A DNA stretch of 64,000 bases, from the NCBI RefSeq assembly GCF_001428545.1, contig NZ_LMHZ01000005.1:63510-127509 (forward strand). Reading direction: 5' to 3'. Source of the stretch: Noviherbaspirillum sp. Root189 (lineage in GTDB: Bacteria > Pseudomonadota > Gammaproteobacteria > Burkholderiales > Burkholderiaceae_D). Every line of letters begins with the position of its first letter. The first letter of the stretch is position 1. The notes under the pieces were generated by a model. That model ran no database searches and was not told the origin of the DNA. It was given only the letters and a program-made list of their open reading frames with translations. Both the position numbers and the translations under genes were made by a program. Below are positions 9,131 to 18,740 of this stretch, piece after piece.

Positions 9131-9931
9131 TCAGCATCCCTGATACTCGGCCCCCAGGCGATCCAGTTCGCCCACCATCTTCGCAAAGGCCAGTTCCACC
9201 TGCGATGGCTCACCCTTCACCCCCAGCTCAATATGCCGGCGAATAGTCGCATCACCCACACTTGGCAGACTAAACACCTTCACCAGCGGGAATTCGCTTT
9301 CCAGCGCCTCCATTAAAGGCGTCAACCTCGACTCCGCCTGCTCAAACACCAGCACTGCCTTTTCCAGCCGCGGCACTTTCTGGAACAGGTGCGAATACCT
9401 GTTATCAAGCACCCACTCGATCATCGGCCACGCCATTACCGGAAAGCCCGGCACGAAATACGTCGCCCCGCCCACACCGTGTTCGACATAGAACCCGGGA
9501 ATTTTATTGTAGGGATTTGGAATGATCGACGCGCCTTCGGGAAACTCGCCCATCTTCAATCGGTGCGCGTTGTCCGCCGCGTTATAGTCAGGCGCCTTGC
9601 CGGCCTCTCGCGCCACATCCGCGATACGTTCCTCGATCTTTGCCTTTGCCTCGGGATGCAAGACAAGTGGCAGGTTCAACGCTGCCGCCGCACATTGACG
9701 CGTGTGATCGTCCGGCGTCGCACCGATGCCGCCGCAAGAAAATACGATGTCGTCAGTGGCAAACGCACGCGTCAGGACATTCGTGATACGCGCACGGTCG
9801 TCTCCGGCATATTCGGCCCAGGAAAGCTGCAGGCCGCGTGCGTTCAACAATTCGACGACTTTGGGAAAATGCTTGTCGGTACGTTTTCCGGAAAGGATTT
9901 CGTCACCGATGATAATCAGTCCAATGGCCAT
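9131..9931 (-). CDS. CinA N-terminal-type molybdopterin-binding domain protein
   Basis: A 266-residue protein made of the MoaB/Mog-like (COG1058) domain found at the N-terminus of CinA. It begins MAIGLIIIGDEILSGKRTDKH and has the family motifs FSCGGIGATPDDHTR and PGFPVMAWPM. In CinA this domain is linked to ADP-ribose pyrophosphatase activity. The C-terminal nicotinamide-nucleotide amidase domain is absent here and is encoded separately at 22082-22597. Specific substrate unknown. Confidence 0.88.
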   Translation of the reverse strand: MAIGLIIIGDEILSGKRTDKHFPKVVELLNARGLQLSWAEYAGDDRARITNVLTRAFATDDIVFSCGGIGATPDDHTRQCAAAALNLPLVLHPEAKAKIEERIADVAREAGKAPDYNAADNAHRLKMGEFPEGASIIPNPYNKIPGFYVEHGVGGATYFVPGFPVMAWPMIEWVLDNRYSHLFQKVPRLEKAVLVFEQAESRLTPLMEALESEFPLVKVFSLPSVGDATIRRHIELGVKGEPSQVELAFAKMVGELDRLGAEYQGC

Positions 9932-10006
9932 GGCAGCAAGTTGATTGGCAAAAGGACATTATGCCTCAGCCACTGAAATTCATCCTGTCGCCACCTTTGA
10001 TGGTTC

Positions 10007-10849
10007 TCAGTTGATATCCTTCATGGGCGGCGAAGTGGTTACCGGCATATTGGCCGCGCCACGAGATTGCGCCAGCGCATCAAGGCAATAGTGCTCGAAC
10101 CACAGGCCTGTAAACACGAATACCAGCACGTAGAGCCAGATCGCACCCGCGGCCAGCAGGGGAAAGAAAATGACCGACAGGGCGCCGCCGAGCCAGAGCA
10201 AGGTAGGCGCCGCGCCCATGGCGCCAGTGATGGCGCCGATGGCTAGCAGCGGCCAGCGATGCTGCCTGAGGACGAGCTTTATTTCCGAGGCATCCGCATG
10301 GTCGGCCAATGCGTCATAGGCCATGACCCGGTAAGTCAGCCAGCCCCAGAGTGCAGGCTGCACAATAAACGTCAATGGCGGAAACATGGATAGCGGCAAA
10401 GTGATCACCCACAACACCGCAAAGATAAGGAAGGAATAAGTCGCAATCCACAGGCTGCCCAGCACGGTCCCGCCCTTGCGTTGTTCCAGTAGCGGGTAAT
10501 GACGGCTGCCGATGTGACGCGCGATGATGGGCATGGCAAAAACGCCAACGAATACCAGCGCGGTCAGGATCATCAATGGCAGCAGCACCCACATTGCGAT
10601 CAGCGGGACAATGACCGTTTTGATGGCGCCAAGTCCGAACCAGCCGAGCATCTCGCCGGCTACCTGAAAACCATTGTTGTCGGCAAAATAGGCATGCAGC
10701 CAATCGATCATCGGCTGCAGCCCCAACCACAGCAGAACACCCCAAAGCGCGACCGACAGCACGAAGGGAAGGATGGTCAACAATAGCATGCGGAAATGCA
10801 GCTGTGACAGCAGCGCCTTGCCAAAGGCGACCAGAACCTTTTTCATCAA
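10007..10849 (-). CDS. EI24 / CysZ-like integral membrane protein
   Basis: A 280-residue multi-pass membrane protein of the EI24 domain family, which includes the sulfate channel CysZ. It has several hydrophobic helices (about residues 20-45, 65-90, 95-115, 150-185, 210-260) and the conserved PLIAMWVLLPLMILTALVFVG and PTLLWLGG-like segments. Its start overlaps the stop of the sterol-desaturase gene (ATGA), so the two are co-translated. A role in sulfate uptake is possible but there are no cys genes nearby. Confidence 0.8.
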   Translation of the reverse strand: MMKKVLVAFGKALLSQLHFRMLLLTILPFVLSVALWGVLLWLGLQPMIDWLHAYFADNNGFQVAGEMLGWFGLGAIKTVIVPLIAMWVLLPLMILTALVFVGVFAMPIIARHIGSRHYPLLEQRKGGTVLGSLWIATYSFLIFAVLWVITLPLSMFPPLTFIVQPALWGWLTYRVMAYDALADHADASEIKLVLRQHRWPLLAIGAITGAMGAAPTLLWLGGALSVIFFPLLAAGAIWLYVLVFVFTGLWFEHYCLDALAQSRGAANMPVTTSPPMKDIN

Positions 10850-11832
10850 GATGTTTTCCTGCGCGCGAACTCACGCATATGCTTCAGCCCCAGCCACTGC
10901 TGTGCCCAGAAGCCACGTCCGTAATCACGTCCTTTACCTTCAGGTGGCGGCAGCTGGTCACGAATACCTGTCATGGCAAATTCCCTGCTGAAGCGGGCAG
11001 TACGAAACACGATGTCCCATACCGGGAACAGGACCGCGAAATTGCAGCCACCCAAGGTTCCGCCGCCTTTTGATTCATGTCCGATCCCAATCGCATGATG
11101 AGTGCGATGGAAGCGCGGAGAAACCAGCAAACGCTCACCGATTGCACCGAAGTGAACACGTACATTGGCATGCTGCAAACTCTGCAACATGCGCGAGGCG
11201 GCGACCAGTAATACATATTGCGACGGTTCGACCCCAATGACCAGCGCGATGACCGCCAGATAAATGTCACGCAGCAAGTCGTCGAGTAGATGGTTGCGGT
11301 TATCCGACCACAGGTTCATATCCAGCTGGCTGTGGTGCAAACTGTGCAAGCCCCACCACCATCCGAACTGATGGCTGGCGCGGTGATACCAGTAATCGAA
11401 GAAATCGAGCACCACGAGATAAATCAGGAAAGCGACTACGGGAACATCCGTCACACTTGGCCACAGCGTTTCCAGATTGAAGTGAACGACGCCCAGCAGG
11501 CGCAAATGTCCGGCAATCAGGTCGAATAGCGGGTCCAGAAGAAAAAACACGACCAGCGTAAAGGCGCCGAGGCGGTGGATGCAGCTGTAAAGAAAATCGA
11601 TCCGCCGGGCTGACGGGTCAATATCTTTCTTGACCGGAATCCACGCTTCAAGCGGGCGCAGGACAATGAAGAGTATGGCAAGCTCAAGCAGGCCGAGTAA
11701 AAACCATTCGGTGCCGTCAAACGCTTCTTCAGTGACGTCGCCAAGTGTCAGCATGTACAGCAAGGGCTGCACGACGCTCTGGAATAACCAGCCATGGATA
11801 TCCGAAAACCATTCGACAAGGGTGTGGGTCAT
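10846..11832 (-). CDS. Sterol desaturase / fatty acid hydroxylase family membrane protein
   Basis: A 328-residue membrane protein of the fatty acid hydroxylase superfamily. The three histidine clusters that bind the di-iron centre are visible: HRASH, HSLHHS and FHRTHHAIG (about residues 151-155, 164-169 and 237-243). Members hydroxylate or desaturate lipids in the membrane. The substrate here is unknown. It is the first gene of a pair with the EI24 protein. Confidence 0.88.
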   Translation of the reverse strand: MTHTLVEWFSDIHGWLFQSVVQPLLYMLTLGDVTEEAFDGTEWFLLGLLELAILFIVLRPLEAWIPVKKDIDPSARRIDFLYSCIHRLGAFTLVVFFLLDPLFDLIAGHLRLLGVVHFNLETLWPSVTDVPVVAFLIYLVVLDFFDYWYHRASHQFGWWWGLHSLHHSQLDMNLWSDNRNHLLDDLLRDIYLAVIALVIGVEPSQYVLLVAASRMLQSLQHANVRVHFGAIGERLLVSPRFHRTHHAIGIGHESKGGGTLGGCNFAVLFPVWDIVFRTARFSREFAMTGIRDQLPPPEGKGRDYGRGFWAQQWLGLKHMREFARRKTS

Positions 11833-11943
11833 GTTGTCAGTGTCTGAAGGTTAATACGTTAATACACTCATGCATCACTCATGCATCGGGCCGATGCGTG
11901 AATGCCCGCGGGTGCACGCCCATCTCGGACTATGCGGCAACTG

Positions 11944-12726
11944 TCAGCGTTTCCTGCGGTAGGCGGGATGGTCTCGCAAGGTGGCAAAGCAAAAGCCCTT
12001 TTCCTTCAGCCCCGTGATCAGGGGATCAAGGACAGCGGGCGCCCATGGATCTTTGCGCGACCAGATGCCAAGATGCGCGACGAAGATATCACCGTCTTTC
12101 AATCCATTCAACGCACGCTGAAGCAAACGGCTGTTCGGCCACGTCTCGCTGGGCAATTCGTCGCCGGAAAAGCCGGCGCCATCCGTCCACCCCACATGGG
12201 CATAACCGCAGGATTCGCCCGCAGCGCGCAGTCCCGGGGTAAGCCGGCCACCCGGGGCACGCCATAGCGGATCGAGCCTGGCGCCGGTAAGATCGGTAAA
12301 TCGCTGTTCGACCCGTCGCAATTCGTTGCAGTATTGTTGCGCTGTCCACACCTGCTGCTTGCCGGCGTTCGGACCAAACTGAGGCTTCATGGCAAGCCGC
12401 CCGTCCGGCAGGTCACGCTGGACATAGACATGATCAAAAGTATGGGTGCCGAATGCATGCCCTTCCGCTACCCGCGCCTTCCAGTAAGGTGCCCAGGACG
12501 GGTCCAGGGAATAGTCGCCGTTGACGGTCTTCTCGTTGGCCAGGAAGAATGTCGCCTTGACATGATGCTTGTTCAGTGTGCTGGCGATATGGTCGGCCTG
12601 CGACTGGCTACCGGTGTCGAAGGTCAGGTAAATGGTGCCCTTGCAAACCGCATCCGCAGGACCGGCGCTGACATGTACGGGAACGGCCACCGTCATCAGG
12701 CTGGCGACGACCAGCAGGTTTTTCAT
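11944..12726 (-). CDS. Exported polysaccharide deacetylase (CE4 / NodB family)
   Basis: A 260-residue protein with a signal peptide (MKNLLVVASLMTVAVPVHVSA) and the NodB homology domain. TFDTGSQ corresponds to the TFDDG motif with its second Asp replaced by Thr, HTFDH is the metal-binding His motif, and RAPGG corresponds to motif 3. The second Asp of TFDD usually binds metal, so catalysis may be altered. The start overlaps the stop of the YVTN propeller gene (TGATG). A longer upstream reading frame exists but lacks homology. Confidence 0.85.
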   Translation of the reverse strand: MKNLLVVASLMTVAVPVHVSAGPADAVCKGTIYLTFDTGSQSQADHIASTLNKHHVKATFFLANEKTVNGDYSLDPSWAPYWKARVAEGHAFGTHTFDHVYVQRDLPDGRLAMKPQFGPNAGKQQVWTAQQYCNELRRVEQRFTDLTGARLDPLWRAPGGRLTPGLRAAGESCGYAHVGWTDGAGFSGDELPSETWPNSRLLQRALNGLKDGDIFVAHLGIWSRKDPWAPAVLDPLITGLKEKGFCFATLRDHPAYRRKR

Positions 12727-13694
12727 CACATCCGCGGAGCGTGGTTGGCAAAATATACACCGTGCGGCGAACGGCCGACGGGAATAGTCTTGACCACTTT
12801 CTTCGTTGCGACATCGATGACGGCGACCTTTTTCACCCAGCGCAGCGTTGTCCACAGTGTCTTGCCGTCATCGGTCAGCTCCATGCAATCGGGACCGCCG
12901 GGTACATTAATGGTGCCGACATTTTCCAGGGTCTGCTGGTCAATGATATTGATCGTGTTGGACACCCGATTCGACACGAAGATATGCCGCTTGTCACCCA
13001 TTGAGCGGAAGTTGTGCGCGCCTTCGCCAGCCTTGATTTTCTTGACCGTCTTTTGCGCGCGCCAGTCGATAACTTCAACATAATCGCTGCCCATGATGCC
13101 AACTAACAGATACTTGTCGTCGGGCGTCATGGAAATCCCTGCGGGAAGCTTGCCAACCGGGATGGTCCATTTCACGGTCTGGGTAGCAAGGTCAATCGCA
13201 CTGACTTGATCGGAACCCTGCTGGGTAATGAAAACGGTTTTACTGTCTGCGCTAAAGGCCATGTGGCTGGGCAGTTTCGCGAGCGGCATACGCTTGGCGA
13301 GCTTGAAGTCCTTGCCGTCATAGCTATAGATGTCGACATGGTCGAGTCGTAGTGCATTCGACACAAACCATTTCTGGTCAGGCGAAAAACCTATCTGGTA
13401 AGGATCGATGATGTCCTTGACACGATTCTGGACCTGTCCAGTCCTGGGGTCGAGAAAAACCAGTTCGTTTCCGAGGGCGCTACCGACGATCAGTGACTTA
13501 TTGTCGGGCGTGGCCATCAGGTGATGCGGCTCTTTACCGACGGTGATCGTGCCGATTTCCTTGTGCGAGGTCTGGTCCAGCAGACTAATGCTGGCGTCGC
13601 GCGAATTAAGTACGACAACCACATTCGCATGAGCGGCGGTCGCCAGCAACAAGGATGGCAGGACTGATAGAAGAAAGGCTGAAGGACGGAGCAT
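12726..13694 (-). CDS. Periplasmic YVTN-type beta-propeller protein
   Basis: A 322-residue protein with a signal peptide (MLRPSAFLLSVLPSLLLATAAHA) and repeated 40-45-residue blades of the YVTN/YncE kind, for example GTITVGKEPHHLMATPD, WTIPVGKLPAGISMTPDD and VGTINVPGGPDCMELTDDGKTLW. Such propellers are periplasmic binding or scaffold proteins. It is translationally coupled to the deacetylase, suggesting a joint role at the cell wall or a surface polysaccharide. No specific ligand can be read from the sequence. Confidence 0.85.
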   Translation of the reverse strand: MLRPSAFLLSVLPSLLLATAAHANVVVVLNSRDASISLLDQTSHKEIGTITVGKEPHHLMATPDNKSLIVGSALGNELVFLDPRTGQVQNRVKDIIDPYQIGFSPDQKWFVSNALRLDHVDIYSYDGKDFKLAKRMPLAKLPSHMAFSADSKTVFITQQGSDQVSAIDLATQTVKWTIPVGKLPAGISMTPDDKYLLVGIMGSDYVEVIDWRAQKTVKKIKAGEGAHNFRSMGDKRHIFVSNRVSNTINIIDQQTLENVGTINVPGGPDCMELTDDGKTLWTTLRWVKKVAVIDVATKKVVKTIPVGRSPHGVYFANHAPRM

Positions 13695-13976
13695 GGGAAC
13701 CAGTTAGTGAAAGGACGCCGCTTATTTTAACGCCCAGAAACTCCCACCTTGGAACAATATCGACCGGATGTTGCGTCAATTGGAGCATTCGCTCCTTTCA
13801 TTGGTCTAAGCGACAGGATCTGCAGTGCTGACCGGCGCCTTGCATCATGACGAACTGCAAAGACTTGCGGCGAATACCGGGCAGCAAACACTGCACTAAC
13901 GAACAGGGTCGTGCGGGCGTTGACCGCGCCGAGTCAACTAAGTCGCATTTTGTGTGAATTCCATTCTGATCTTCCC

Positions 13977-14282
13977 ATGCACCTCGTCCAGATTTTTTTA
14001 CCTCTTTATGACAACGTCGGCAATCGCCTACCGCCTTACTTGTTTACGACCACCCGAGACGAGATGATGGAACGCTTTGGTGGAATGACATCGTATAACC
14101 GCGTGCCGGCCAGCGGCCTTTGGCAGGACGACGGAAAGACTGTTCATGACGATCTTGTCATCTATGAAGTCATGACGGAGCCGTTGGATATGGCATGGTG
14201 GCGGCACTACCGGGATCAGCTCGAACACCGGTTCAGCCAGGACACCATCCTGATCCGGGTGCAGTGGATTGATTTGGTGTGA
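13977..14282 (+). CDS. Conserved hypothetical protein
   Basis: A 101-residue soluble protein beginning MHLVQIFLPLYDNVGNRLPP, with many aromatic and acidic residues and no membrane segment. The ATG at 13977 is preferred over an upstream open stretch because the composition becomes protein-like only from there. The pattern (a short beta-alpha-beta-like protein ending LIRVQWIDLV) suggests a small ferredoxin-like fold, but I recognise no named family. Confidence 0.6.
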   Translation: MHLVQIFLPLYDNVGNRLPPYLFTTTRDEMMERFGGMTSYNRVPASGLWQDDGKTVHDDLVIYEVMTEPLDMAWWRHYRDQLEHRFSQDTILIRVQWIDLV

Positions 14283-14386
14283 TACCAGTTCTGGCTGCGA
14301 TATAAACCGAACTTCTGCGTTCGGGATGATATTGGCGACAACTGCTACAATTTCGCCAATCTTGAACAAACGACAAAGGAAAACTC

Positions 14387-14743
14387 ATGTCCACCACAAT
14401 GACCGCATCCGGACTGCAATATGAAGACGTTACCGTCGGTTCCGGCGAGGAGGCCCAAGCCGGCCAGCAAGTGACGGTGCATTACACCGGCTGGTTGCAA
14501 AACAGCGATGGCAGTGCAGGCAAAAAGTTTGATTCCAGCAAGGACCGCAATGATCCTTTCGATTTTCCGCTGGGTGCCGGCCATGTCATCAAAGGTTGGG
14601 ATGAAGGCGTACAGGGCATGAAGGTCGGCGGCGTTCGTAAGCTGATCATTCCGGCTTCGCTTGGTTACGGTGCCCGTGGCGCGGGTGGCGTGATTCCCCC
14701 GAATGCAACACTTATTTTTGAAGTGGAACTTCTCGGCGTCTGA
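14387..14743 (+). CDS. FKBP-type peptidyl-prolyl cis-trans isomerase
   Basis: A single-domain 118-residue FKBP without a signal peptide. It has [39 protein letters not shown] and the [24 protein letters not shown] ending, which together form the complete active site. It catalyses proline isomerisation in the cytoplasm. The ATG follows an AAAGGA ribosome site. Confidence 0.95.
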   Translation: MSTTMTASGLQYEDVTVGSGEEAQAGQQVTVHYTGWLQNSDGSAGKKFDSSKDRNDPFDFPLGAGHVIKGWDEGVQGMKVGGVRKLIIPASLGYGARGAGGVIPPNATLIFEVELLGV

Positions 14744-14880
14744 CGACTCTTTCTCAAGAGCATCATTTCCCCGAATCGGTGGTTGGATAAACGTAAGTCT
14801 TGTCCGCTTTCCTCGCGGACGGTGCGATTTTCCAACCGGCGGCCATCCCCGCATGGCCGCTCTTCCGACCGGGATTGCGT

Positions 14881-15093
14881 TTGAAACACCTGCTTATCAG
14901 CCTTACCTCCGTCGTTCTTCTTATTCTCTGTACCGGTTGTGCGGTCGTCACCGTGGCTAGCACTGCAGTCTCGGTTGCCGGCACCGCCGTAAGCGTCGGC
15001 GTGACGGCGGGCTCAGTCGCCGTTGGCGCAGCGACCACTGTCGCCAAAGGGGCCGTTGCGGTTGGCGGCGCTGTAGTCGGGGACGACGAATAG
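14881..15093 (+). CDS. Small glycine/alanine/valine-rich lipoprotein
   Basis: Read from a TTG at 14881 this is a 70-residue lipoprotein: KHLLISLTSVVLLILCTGC is a signal sequence with a lipobox (LCTGC). The rest is a low-complexity run of Val, Ala, Gly, Ser and Thr with Gly-zipper spacing, ending in GDDE. Small lipoproteins of this type are common near the outer membrane in Burkholderiales. The frame is open 27 codons upstream, so the start is inferred from the signal peptide. Confidence 0.6.
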   Translation: MKHLLISLTSVVLLILCTGCAVVTVASTAVSVAGTAVSVGVTAGSVAVGAATTVAKGAVAVGGAVVGDDE

Positions 15094-15120
15094 ACGTCCT
15101 GCGCGGATGAAATTTCGCAA

Positions 15121-15144
15121 GAACCGGTCGCTGCGTACCGGTTC
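15121..15144. terminator. Stem-loop after the small lipoprotein gene
   Basis: GAACCGGT and ACCGGTTC form an 8-bp perfect stem around an 8-base loop, 28 bases after the lipoprotein stop. There is no T run, so it is at best a weak or Rho-assisted terminator. Confidence 0.3.
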
Positions 15145-15344
15145 GCGCTACCGTGCTGTCCATTGACATCCCACTTGAGCATGTCCTCTAGAGGATCGCT
15201 TTGGCAGCAGGTTTTTCTATGCTATTTTGGCACCGTCCTGGTCGCACACCACCGCGCGAACGCCCTGTATACATTGGCGCATCCGGGCATCTCGCAAGCG
15301 AACCATACCGATTCCATTCCGATTCCACTTCCAAAGGAGCATGC

Positions 15345-15599
15345 ATGAGCCTTCAAGCCCAGTTCGACCAGGCTGTCCTCGATTCAAAGAACCTGCCGGA
15401 ACGTCCGGACAATATGACCCTGCTCAAAATTTATGCACTCTTCAAGCAGGCAAGCACCGGCGACGCCAACGGTGATCGTCCGGGTTTCACCGACATGATC
15501 GGCCGCGCGAAGTACGATGCATGGGATGCGCTGAAAGGCACTTCCAAGGAAGACGCCATGCAGCAATATGTCGATCTGATTACCGATCTGAAGGGCTGA
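15345..15599 (+). CDS. Acyl-CoA-binding protein (ACBP)
   Basis: A compact 84-residue protein matching the whole ACBP family: FDQAVLDSKNLPERPDNMTLLKIYALFKQASTGD, then RPGFTDMIGRAKYDAWDALKGTSKEDAMQQYVDLI. The acyl-CoA contacting YALFKQAT-like and KYDAW motifs are present. It buffers and delivers long-chain acyl-CoA in the cytoplasm. It starts behind an AAAGGAG ribosome site. Bacterial ACBPs are scattered and common in Betaproteobacteria. Confidence 0.95.
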   Translation: MSLQAQFDQAVLDSKNLPERPDNMTLLKIYALFKQASTGDANGDRPGFTDMIGRAKYDAWDALKGTSKEDAMQQYVDLITDLKG

Positions 15600-15712
15600 T
15601 TGTCAGATTTTTTGGCGTTTTTCTGATTGTTGCTTGACCGGCGGAGTGAGCTCACACCGCCGGCATGCGCAGGCTGGTGGGTCCGACTCCCTCCGATCTC
15701 AGATTTCAGATT

Positions 15713-15997
15713 TCAGGCGTGGGCCGCAAAGACCTTCCGCATCTTTGCCGCCACCTTTTCCTCAATCGCCGCCGCAAACGCCTTGAACAGAAAACCGAGG
15801 CTGATTTCCACATGCGCTTCCCGTTCCGCCAGCGTGAGTGAGCCGGTTACGCCGGCGCGGTTGAACAGCAATACGTCGCCATCCCATTCGGATGTCATGT
15901 CATATTCCTGCGCCAGCTGGTCTGCGATGTGTTGCGCGGCGGCCCTGGCATGATGGTGTGGAAGCGTATGTCGCTGGATGATGCTGATATCTGCCAT
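15713..15997 (-). CDS. Polyhydroxyalkanoic acid granule-system family protein
   Basis: A 94-residue protein with the layout of the PHA_gran_rgn family: MADISIIQRHTLPHHHARAAAQHIADQLAQEYDM, then WDGDVLLFNRAGVTGSLTL and a C-terminal amphipathic helix ending KMRKVFAAHA. Members are found beside polyhydroxyalkanoate granule genes. None of those genes are in this window; the neighbour is a hydroxyacid dehydrogenase whose stop lies 4 bases upstream. Confidence 0.8.
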   Translation of the reverse strand: MADISIIQRHTLPHHHARAAAQHIADQLAQEYDMTSEWDGDVLLFNRAGVTGSLTLAEREAHVEISLGFLFKAFAAAIEEKVAAKMRKVFAAHA

Positions 15998-16001
15998 TCG
16001 T

Positions 16002-17006
16002 CTAACCCTTTGCCATTCCCTGTATCTTTGCCATCGCCTCGGGATTGAGAAGATTCGGCGGACTTATCCCGCCCAGCGCTGCAATCAGATTGTCGGCGGC
16101 GCAGTTGGCCATTGCGCGGCGTGTCGGTTCGGACGCGCTCGCGATATGCGGTGTCAGCACCACATTTGACAGGGTCAGGAAGCCAGGATCGAATGCCGGC
16201 TCATTTTCAAACACATCGAGCCCGGCCGCTGCGAGGCGGCCCGCACGCAAGGCCACGATCAAGGCCGCATCATCGACAATACCGCCGCGCGCAATATTGA
16301 CCAAGGTGGCAGAGGGCTTCATCTGCGCAAGTTCGGCCGCACCGATGGTGTGATGCGCTTCCGGCGAATAAGGCAAGGCCAACATCACATGGTCGGCTGT
16401 GCGCAGCAACTCTTCCTTGCTCACATAGCGGGCATTATTGGCACGCGCTTCCAGTTGTTCCGGTACACGCGACCGATTGTGATAAATCACGTTCATGTCG
16501 AAACCCATGGACCGTCGTGCAATCGCCTGACCGATGCGGCCCATGCCAATGATGCCGAGGGTAGCGCCATGGATATCGGCGCCGAGCAAGGTGTCGTAAC
16601 GCCACTTCTGCCATTTTCCGGCGCGCAGCCAGTGTTCGGATTCGGTTACGCGCCGGGCGGCCGCCAGCAGCAACGCCCACGCAAAATCCGCGGTAGTTTC
16701 ATTTAGCACATCAGGGGTATTGGTCACCAGGATGCCTGCCTGCGTAGCGGCTGCCACATCAATGTTATTGAAGCCGACAGCCATGTTGCAGATGGCCTTG
16801 AGCGACGGGCAGGCTGCGATGACTTCGGCCGTGATGCTGGAACTTGGCGTGGTGAACACACCTGCCTTGCCTTGCAGTTTCGCGATCAGTTCGTCCTTCG
16901 AATAGAGTTGATCGTCCGGATTCGCTTCGACTTCGAAGTATTGGGACAGACGTTCAACCACGTCGGGAAAGACAGCGCGCGTTACGAGGATTTCAGGTTT
17001 GGTCAT
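16002..17006 (-). CDS. D-2-hydroxyacid dehydrogenase (glyoxylate / hydroxypyruvate reductase type)
   Basis: A 334-residue NAD(P)-dependent oxidoreductase. The nucleotide fold motif GIIGMGRIGQAIARR is followed by HNRSR, which favours NADPH. The catalytic Arg (VNIARGGIVDD), Glu (NEPAF) and His (LTPHIASAS) are present. This pattern fits GhrB-type glyoxylate/hydroxypyruvate or D-glycerate dehydrogenases, which would link to the glyoxylate genes at 52-59 kb. The precise substrate is not determined by the sequence. Confidence 0.9.
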   Translation of the reverse strand: MTKPEILVTRAVFPDVVERLSQYFEVEANPDDQLYSKDELIAKLQGKAGVFTTPSSSITAEVIAACPSLKAICNMAVGFNNIDVAAATQAGILVTNTPDVLNETTADFAWALLLAAARRVTESEHWLRAGKWQKWRYDTLLGADIHGATLGIIGMGRIGQAIARRSMGFDMNVIYHNRSRVPEQLEARANNARYVSKEELLRTADHVMLALPYSPEAHHTIGAAELAQMKPSATLVNIARGGIVDDAALIVALRAGRLAAAGLDVFENEPAFDPGFLTLSNVVLTPHIASASEPTRRAMANCAADNLIAALGGISPPNLLNPEAMAKIQGMAKG

Positions 17007-17012
17007 GCAGCC

Positions 17013-18419
17013 TCAACGAAAGAAAATGAAGGTCATCACAATGAACAAGGGTACCAGCACCATGCACGACCATGCCATGTATCCGAAGAAGGAAGGCATC
17101 TTGATGCCACGCTCTTCCGCGATCGCTTTCACCATCATGTTTGGCGCATTGCCGATGTAGCTGTTGGCGCCCATGAATACCGAACCGCAGGAGATTGCGG
17201 CCAGCGTGCCCGCAAGCTTGGTCATCAGCACGCCTGCATCGCCGCCGGCCGTATTAAAGAATACCAGATAGGTCGGTGCGTTATCGAGGAAGGACGAAAG
17301 CACCCCTGACGCCCAGAAATACATGGCGTTGATCGGCTGGCCATTGCCGTCGGTCACTGCACGGATGACGGATGCAAAAGCGCCCGCCTCACCGGCACGC
17401 AACATGGCGATCACAGGAATGATGGTGATAAAGATACCGGCAAACAGTTTTGCGACTTCCTGAATGGGGCCCCAACTAAATTCATTGCCTTCGCGTGCGG
17501 ACTTCGGCGTAATTTTGAGGGAAATGAAAATGACCGCGATCAGAAGGATATCGCGCACCATATTCTGTAATTCCAGTTCGACACCGAATACGTTGAACAT
17601 CACCCCGGACTTCCAGAAACCGCTCATCAGCACCAGGCCGACGATGACCGCCAGCAAGATAAAGTTTGCCTTGCCTTCGAAGCGAAGGGGGGCGTCGGGC
17701 GTGGGGTCAAGCGAAACCGGCTTGACTTCTTCCTTGTTGCGGTAGTAATACCCATCAAGCAGGTAAAAGATTGCCAGTAGCGCCGTACAAAGGAACAGCG
17801 TTTCCGGGAAGATATTTTGCATTGTCCAAAAGAAATCAACGCCCTTCAAGAATCCGAGGAAAAGCGGCGGATCGCCAAGTGGCGTCAGTGAGCCGCCGGC
17901 ATTGGCCACCAGGAAAATAAAAAAGACCACGATATGCACCGCGTGCTTGCGGTTATCGTTGGCACGGATCAGCGGTCGGATCAGCAGCATTGATGCACCG
18001 GTCGTCCCCATGATGCTGGCTAGAATCGTCCCCAGTGCGAGCAGGCCGGTGTTCAAGGCCGGCGTTCCATGCAGGTTTCCATAGACGCAGATACCGCCTG
18101 CCACGACGAACAGCGATGTGATCAGGATGATGAAGGGAATGTATTCGCCGGCAAAAGCATGCAGCGCCCCGCCGCCGGCAGTGCCGGCACCGTAAATGAA
18201 GGCGCAAGGCAACAGAAAAGCCAGCGACCAGCCGAGAGCGATCTTGCCAAAGTGGTGATGCCAGAACATCGGCGTCAGTAGCGGGCAAAGCGCGATCGAC
18301 AGCAGCAATCCTGCGAACGGCACACCCCATAGCGCGGACACGCCACTGCCATTGAACTCGGCCGCCTGGCTCAATGCCGGCAGCAGTCCAGCCAAACCGA
18401 TCAGGATCTTTATGCGCAC
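17013..18419 (-). CDS. Sodium:proton antiporter (NhaD / ion-transporter superfamily)
   Basis: A polytopic membrane protein of 468 residues from a GTG start at 18419, preceded by a GGGGGAG site. The N-terminus MRIKILIGLAGLLPALSQA looks like a cleavable or first transmembrane segment. Hallmarks are GASMLLIRPLIRAN, NAGGSLTPLGDPPLFLG and a C-terminal SSFLDNAPTYLVFFN, the paired re-entrant motifs of NhaD-type antiporters. The open frame extends 42 codons further upstream without family similarity. It ends 6 bases before the dehydrogenase gene. Confidence 0.88.
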   Translation of the reverse strand: MRIKILIGLAGLLPALSQAAEFNGSGVSALWGVPFAGLLLSIALCPLLTPMFWHHHFGKIALGWSLAFLLPCAFIYGAGTAGGGALHAFAGEYIPFIILITSLFVVAGGICVYGNLHGTPALNTGLLALGTILASIMGTTGASMLLIRPLIRANDNRKHAVHIVVFFIFLVANAGGSLTPLGDPPLFLGFLKGVDFFWTMQNIFPETLFLCTALLAIFYLLDGYYYRNKEEVKPVSLDPTPDAPLRFEGKANFILLAVIVGLVLMSGFWKSGVMFNVFGVELELQNMVRDILLIAVIFISLKITPKSAREGNEFSWGPIQEVAKLFAGIFITIIPVIAMLRAGEAGAFASVIRAVTDGNGQPINAMYFWASGVLSSFLDNAPTYLVFFNTAGGDAGVLMTKLAGTLAAISCGSVFMGANSYIGNAPNMMVKAIAEERGIKMPSFFGYMAWSCMVLVPLFIVMTFIFFR

Positions 18420-18740
18420 TTTCTGTCTCCCCCTATTTTTAATGGGGGCCATTTTATCTCGGAAAAACCGCCGATCTGGTGGTGGAACCCTACGTAGTGA
18501 TACGTACCGGCGGCTGGTTTTCAACACGATTTCCCGCTTCGCCAAAGGCGAATCCGGGTTAAGACCTCACATGTCACTTGACGTGGTGCGCAAGCGCCGG
18601 CCATTCCGGCACACTTGTCCTACGCTTTTGTTGCATGCCCGACAATGACCAGAATGTCTGTAACGGCCGGCTTAAGCCTTTTTGCTCCATTGGCGCCGAA
18701 CAGGCTTCGCATTTGCTTATTTGTAATCTGTCTAAGTCCC

